DNA of 58,170 nucleotides. Source: Bacteroidia bacterium (lineage in GTDB: Bacteria; Bacteroidota; Bacteroidia; J057; JAIXKT01). A program made the position numbers and the translations under genes. Positions within the stretch are counted from its first letter, which is position 1; every line of letters begins with the position of its first letter. The stretch spans positions 1 through 58,170 of the forward strand of contig JAIXKT010000048.1 in the NCBI GenBank assembly GCA_026932145.1, written 5' to 3'. Of this stretch, positions 54,923 through 58,170 are shown one piece after another. The notes under the pieces were generated by a model. That model made no database searches. It was given only the letters and a program-made list of their open reading frames with translations, and had not been told where the DNA came from.

Positions 54923-57412
54923 TTAAAACCGAACAACCATTCGGACGTTTATCAGGCGTGCCGATAAATAGTTGGGGATAGCTATTTGGGTGTTGTAAAC
55001 ATCTTTTATCCAGAGATAAGAAACGGTATTGTTTACTCCGAAGAGGTTAAAAATTTCGGCAGAAAGCCAAAGAGATTCTACACCCAATTTTCCGCGTTCT
55101 TCTCTTGTTTTAAATAATAGTAATTTAGAAAACCCTAAATCAACTCTGCGGTAAGCCGGTGCTGAAAATTGATTGCGGGCAAATAGGTTTTTAGGAGGCC
55201 CAAAAGGCAGGCCAGAACCGTAAACTAAATTAACATGAACCTTAAAAGTAGGATTTCTGGGTAGTTCATCTTGAAAATAGAACCCAACCGTTACGCGCTG
55301 GTCGCTTGGCCTCCGTATATACCCGCGTGTGTCTTGCGATAAATCTTCTTCGGTTTTAAGATAAGAAACGGTTAGCCAAGAATCTATTCCGCGTATAAAT
55401 TCTCCGTTAATTCGGTTATCCCAGCCATAAGCATAACCAACGGCAGAGTTTGTGGCTAAATACCGGATTCTGACGTTATCAACTTCGTAGGGAACAATAT
55501 CCGTTAGTTTTTTATAGTATAATTCAGAAAACACTTTGAAATTTCGCCGCCAGAGCCGAAAAACATAATCTCCCCCTAAAATAAAATGAGTGCTTTTTTG
55601 CGCTTGAAGCGAAGTATTTACTGTTCCGGCATAGCTTCTCATTTCTCGATAAAAAGGAGGTTGTACATAGGTTCCAACGGCAGCCCGAAGCTGTAATTGT
55701 TTTAGGGAATCCCGTAAAACGGGTTCCCACACAGCTTGTAATCGTGGGCTAATAGTCAATTCGTGATTCAGTGTCCAGTAGTTTGCACGAACGCCGGCCA
55801 TTACCCGCAAGGGTAGGGATTCATGGAATCTCCAATTTAACTGGGTATAACCCATTAAGCGCTGGGAGGTTAAGTTATTTTGGGTTTGGATATAATCTTG
55901 TTGTTTTACATAGTCTGAAGAGTCGGTTGCCGTCCATTCTTTGAGTTCGTCAGCTATCCATTCTTGCTGGGCGCGTACCCCCCATAAAATTTTCCGAGTT
56001 AAGTTGGAGTTTAGATAATACTCTCCTTTGTGCTCTGCATAGACAACAGAGGCATTTAAGTAATTTCGTGCATGATTGAGATATGTACCAATTCCCCGGA
56101 CAAAAACTTCTTCTCCAAATTCTTTAGAGCCAAAGTTAGTGTTGATGTCGCTTAAACGGTATCCGCCTTCGGTAGTAAATACCTCAGCTTCTTGGGTTTG
56201 AAATCCAGAAGCAATAAACTTTAAGTTATAGCGATAGGTTGGGCGGTATTCTACCAGCAGTGCTGTTTGTCCCGTAAGATATTGGGTGATTTCTTTTCCT
56301 TCAAAAGCCACAAAGAGCCTAAATGCTTGCTGAAATGTGCCAAAAGTTGTTTCCCTATTTTGGGGGATAAATTGAAAGCGGTTTCGGGAAGCTGCTAACA
56401 AGTAAGATATTTTTAGCCGTTCTATTGAACTTGATGTTCCTGAATCACCATCAGAGTGTTTTCTGGGCTTAGGTACGTAGGTCAAAAAAAGCTGACCGTC
56501 ATAGAAACTGGGATGATAATCTCCCTGGGTGTCTAAAGATTTAATTAAATACTGCGTAGAATATCTTCTAAGGCCAATAAGGTAGGTAAATTTTCCGGAG
56601 GATTCAGGATCTTTTTTATTTTTAGAGCTGCCTTCTAAATGTAGATTTGTGGTCAAAATACCTACTTCGGCTGAACCCCGAAATTGTTTGGGTTTATTAT
56701 AGGTTAAGTTTAAGACAGATGAGAGTTTGTCTCCAAAGCGGGCTTCGAAGCCGCCGGTGCTGAAGGCTGCATTGGAAATGAGTTCCGCATTGCTGAACCC
56801 TAAACCTTCCTGCTGGCCAGAACGAATCATCTGTGGACGGTAAATCTCAATGTCATTTACATAAATTAAATTTTCATCAAAATTTCCGCCACGAACCCGA
56901 TATTGAGATGAAAATTCATTATTAGAAACCACTCCGGGCATCGTAACTAATTTACTTTCAATATCTGACTTTGGAGTTGGTATCTCTACAATTTTTTTGG
57001 GATCAATAGGTAAAACATCTAAAAAAGGATTTTCTTGGGTTTTGGTGGTATTGGGTTTATCAATAATATCAACGCCTTCTAACTTTTTTTCATTAGCAGT
57101 GAGGATGAAATTACGGTTTAAAGTTGCTCCAAGCGGCAAATGAACATCGAGCGTTTCCGAAAAAAAGTTGATGTGTGTGATTATAATCTGATAATTTCCA
57201 GGGGGAACACTGAGGGAAAAATGGCCGTCAGCAGCAGATTTCCAAACTTTATCTATTTTATAGATCCGAATCAAAGCATCTACAACAGGGTGGTTTTCTC
57301 TATCAATAATTTTCCCTCTCAAAGTTGATTCCTGCGCAAAACCCTGAAAACAGGTAAAAGCCAGAAAAGAAATTCCCAAAAACAGATTTGTTAATGGCTG
57401 TTTTTTTTTCAT
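54923..57412 (-). CDS. TonB-dependent outer-membrane receptor with CarboxypepD_reg domain
   Basis: The 829-residue protein has a signal peptide (MKKKQPLTNLFLGISFLAFT, cleaved after GFAQ), a carboxypeptidase-regulatory-like domain (about 30-110), a plug (130-230; PGVVSNNEFSSQYRVRGG) and a beta barrel ending in RMVVRF, with the terminal Phe usual for outer-membrane proteins. The plug and barrel layout is close to that of metal- or siderophore-type receptors, but no substrate can be assigned. Its ATG overlaps the rpe stop codon (ATGA), so it is translated together with a pentose-phosphate enzyme. A longer in-frame GTG at 57430 is unlikely. Confidence 0.88.
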   Translation of the reverse strand: MKKKQPLTNLFLGISFLAFTCFQGFAQESTLRGKIIDRENHPVVDALIRIYKIDKVWKSAADGHFSLSVPPGNYQIIITHINFFSETLDVHLPLGATLNRNFILTANEKKLEGVDIIDKPNTTKTQENPFLDVLPIDPKKIVEIPTPKSDIESKLVTMPGVVSNNEFSSQYRVRGGNFDENLIYVNDIEIYRPQMIRSGQQEGLGFSNAELISNAAFSTGGFEARFGDKLSSVLNLTYNKPKQFRGSAEVGILTTNLHLEGSSKNKKDPESSGKFTYLIGLRRYSTQYLIKSLDTQGDYHPSFYDGQLFLTYVPKPRKHSDGDSGTSSSIERLKISYLLAASRNRFQFIPQNRETTFGTFQQAFRLFVAFEGKEITQYLTGQTALLVEYRPTYRYNLKFIASGFQTQEAEVFTTEGGYRLSDINTNFGSKEFGEEVFVRGIGTYLNHARNYLNASVVYAEHKGEYYLNSNLTRKILWGVRAQQEWIADELKEWTATDSSDYVKQQDYIQTQNNLTSQRLMGYTQLNWRFHESLPLRVMAGVRANYWTLNHELTISPRLQAVWEPVLRDSLKQLQLRAAVGTYVQPPFYREMRSYAGTVNTSLQAQKSTHFILGGDYVFRLWRRNFKVFSELYYKKLTDIVPYEVDNVRIRYLATNSAVGYAYGWDNRINGEFIRGIDSWLTVSYLKTEEDLSQDTRGYIRRPSDQRVTVGFYFQDELPRNPTFKVHVNLVYGSGLPFGPPKNLFARNQFSAPAYRRVDLGFSKLLLFKTREERGKLGVESLWLSAEIFNLFGVNNTVSYLWIKDVYNTQIAIPNYLSARLINVRMVVRF

Positions 57413-58083
57413 AGACAGTTTGTATGACACAGTTGTAGCATTTGAGAAATGGTTTCGCTTGGTTTAGGTGTCTTAAAAATAGCGTTACCGGCAACTAACA
57501 CATTGGCACCGGCTGCGGTAATTTTGGCTGCATTTTCAAGAGAAACGCCCCCGTCAACCTCGATGTAAGGATTACAGCCAAGTTCTTTTGATAATTCGGT
57601 GATTCTTTGGAGCTTAGAATAAGTATTTTGGATAAAACTTTGTCCGCCGAAGCCCGGATTTACGGACATGATAAGAACCAAGTCTAATTGTGTTAAAATA
57701 TCGCGTAGGAGTTCCGGTGGTGTTGCCGGGTTTAGTGCTACTCCGGCTTTAACACCCCGCGCCCGAATAGCCGATATAGTCCTATCTAAATGAGTACAAG
57801 CCTCCCAATGTACCGTAATCACGTCAGCTCCAGCATCCGCAAAAGCATCTACATACCGTTCCGGATGAACAATCATCAAGTGAACATCTATAATCTTGGT
57901 TGTGTACGGGCGAAGCGAAGCAATAACCGGCGGCCCAAATGTAATATTGGGAACAAAAACACCGTCCATAACATCACAATGAACCCACGCAGCGGAACTA
58001 TCATTAATCCAACATAACTCCTCCCCAAGACGAGAAAAATCAGACGATAACAACGAAGGGGAAACGATTACCGGCCTTACCAT
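57409..58083 (-). CDS. rpe: Ribulose-phosphate 3-epimerase
   Basis: Rpe interconverts ribulose 5-phosphate and xylulose 5-phosphate in the pentose phosphate pathway. The 224-residue TIM barrel has SPSLLSSDF, the metal/catalytic residues in HCDVMDGVFVPNITFGP and DVHLMIVHP, MSVNPGFGGQSF and the phosphate loop VDGGVSLENAAK. I start at the ATG at 58083, not the in-frame start at 58128, because a TACCTTTG box (58090-58097) lies inside that extension. The box ends 6 nt before the ATG. Confidence 0.95.
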   Translation of the reverse strand: MVRPVIVSPSLLSSDFSRLGEELCWINDSSAAWVHCDVMDGVFVPNITFGPPVIASLRPYTTKIIDVHLMIVHPERYVDAFADAGADVITVHWEACTHLDRTISAIRARGVKAGVALNPATPPELLRDILTQLDLVLIMSVNPGFGGQSFIQNTYSKLQRITELSKELGCNPYIEVDGGVSLENAAKITAAGANVLVAGNAIFKTPKPSETISQMLQLCHTNCL

Positions 58084-58089
58084 CTGATG

Positions 58090-58097
58090 CAAAGGTA
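58090..58097 (-). promoter_or_regulatory. -7 element TACCTTTG, 6 nt before the rpe ATG
   Basis: This is a perfect TAnnTTTG match on the minus strand. It fixes the rpe start at 58083 and implies a leaderless rpe-TonB receptor mRNA. Confidence 0.6.
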
Positions 58098-58170
58098 CAC
58101 AGATATAAAATAACAGAGCGTGTTGCATAACCTCTAAATTTTTAAAAAAGCTCAGATTTTCTCCCGTTCA

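Noticed and set aside
1-58170. Defence systems, CRISPR arrays, prophage or biosynthetic gene clusters.
   Set aside because: I looked for nuclease, transposase, integrase, NRPS/PKS and spaced direct-repeat patterns and found none.

Overview
The window looks like a chromosomal segment of a Bacteroidota bacterium, perhaps near the Chitinophagales/Sphingobacteriales or Saprospirales; I cannot place it to genus. The signs are proteins with type IX secretion (T9SS) C-terminal domains (type B at 1753-5238, type A at 25217-27541), a Bacteroidota-type histone H1-like protein, CarboxypepD_reg TonB-dependent receptors, AT-rich DNA, almost no Shine-Dalgarno sequences, and repeated -7 promoter elements of the form TAnnTTTG. 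There is one tRNA gene (Met, CAT). I see no rRNA, CRISPR array, insertion sequence, prophage or integrase. Most genes are ordinary core genes, scattered singly or in small operons.

Layout. 1-5.3 kb: a DUF3137 membrane protein (-), then a large PKD-domain T9SS protein (+). 5.4-8.5 kb: overlapping pepA-pdxA-nuoB (+). 8.5-9.0 kb: a gene-free stretch with degenerate repeats. 9.0-13.8 kb (-): TonB-like protein, small lipoprotein, quinone oxidoreductase with a secreted partner, histone H1-like protein, alpha-oxoamine synthase. 13.9-16.1 kb (+): a coiled-coil protein and a membrane protein, neither recognised. 16.1-25.1 kb (-): DoxX-like protein, ppk1-ECF sigma-anti-sigma operon, kup-AlkC-like-prmC operon, LD-carboxypeptidase. 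25.2-30.8 kb (-): DUF4340 protein, TPR histidine kinase and secreted M1 peptidase in one tight operon. 31.05 kb: tRNA-Met. 31.1-33.6 kb (-): leucine-rich-repeat lipoprotein and a secreted unknown. 33.9-36.3 kb (+): sucD, a small unknown, ftsE-like ATPase, gamma carbonic anhydrase. 36.4-39.4 kb: unknown protein, DUF6265-like lipoprotein divergent from pabB, ridA. 39.5-45.3 kb (-): soluble histidine kinase with a PQQ-like propeller protein, then hemE-histidine kinase-lptB. 45.3-50.5 kb: TonB receptor (-) and a glycosyltransferase-like membrane protein (+). 50.6-51.7 kb (-): Crp/Fnr regulator and crcB. 51.9-54.9 kb (+): pruA and aroA. 54.9-58.1 kb (-): rpe followed by a second TonB receptor.

No single locus is clearly a new system. 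The most interesting signals are: (1) several genes whose TAnnTTTG box lies only 4-7 nt before the start codon, implying leaderless mRNAs and correcting some starts; (2) two soluble histidine kinases with the same unusual insertion in the phosphoacceptor domain; (3) degenerate intergenic repeats shared by distant non-coding regions; (4) an AroA with unusual residues in the PEP/glyphosate loop; (5) a coiled-coil protein ending in four FF motifs, paired with an unknown membrane protein; (6) a polyphosphate kinase translationally coupled to an ECF sigma factor.
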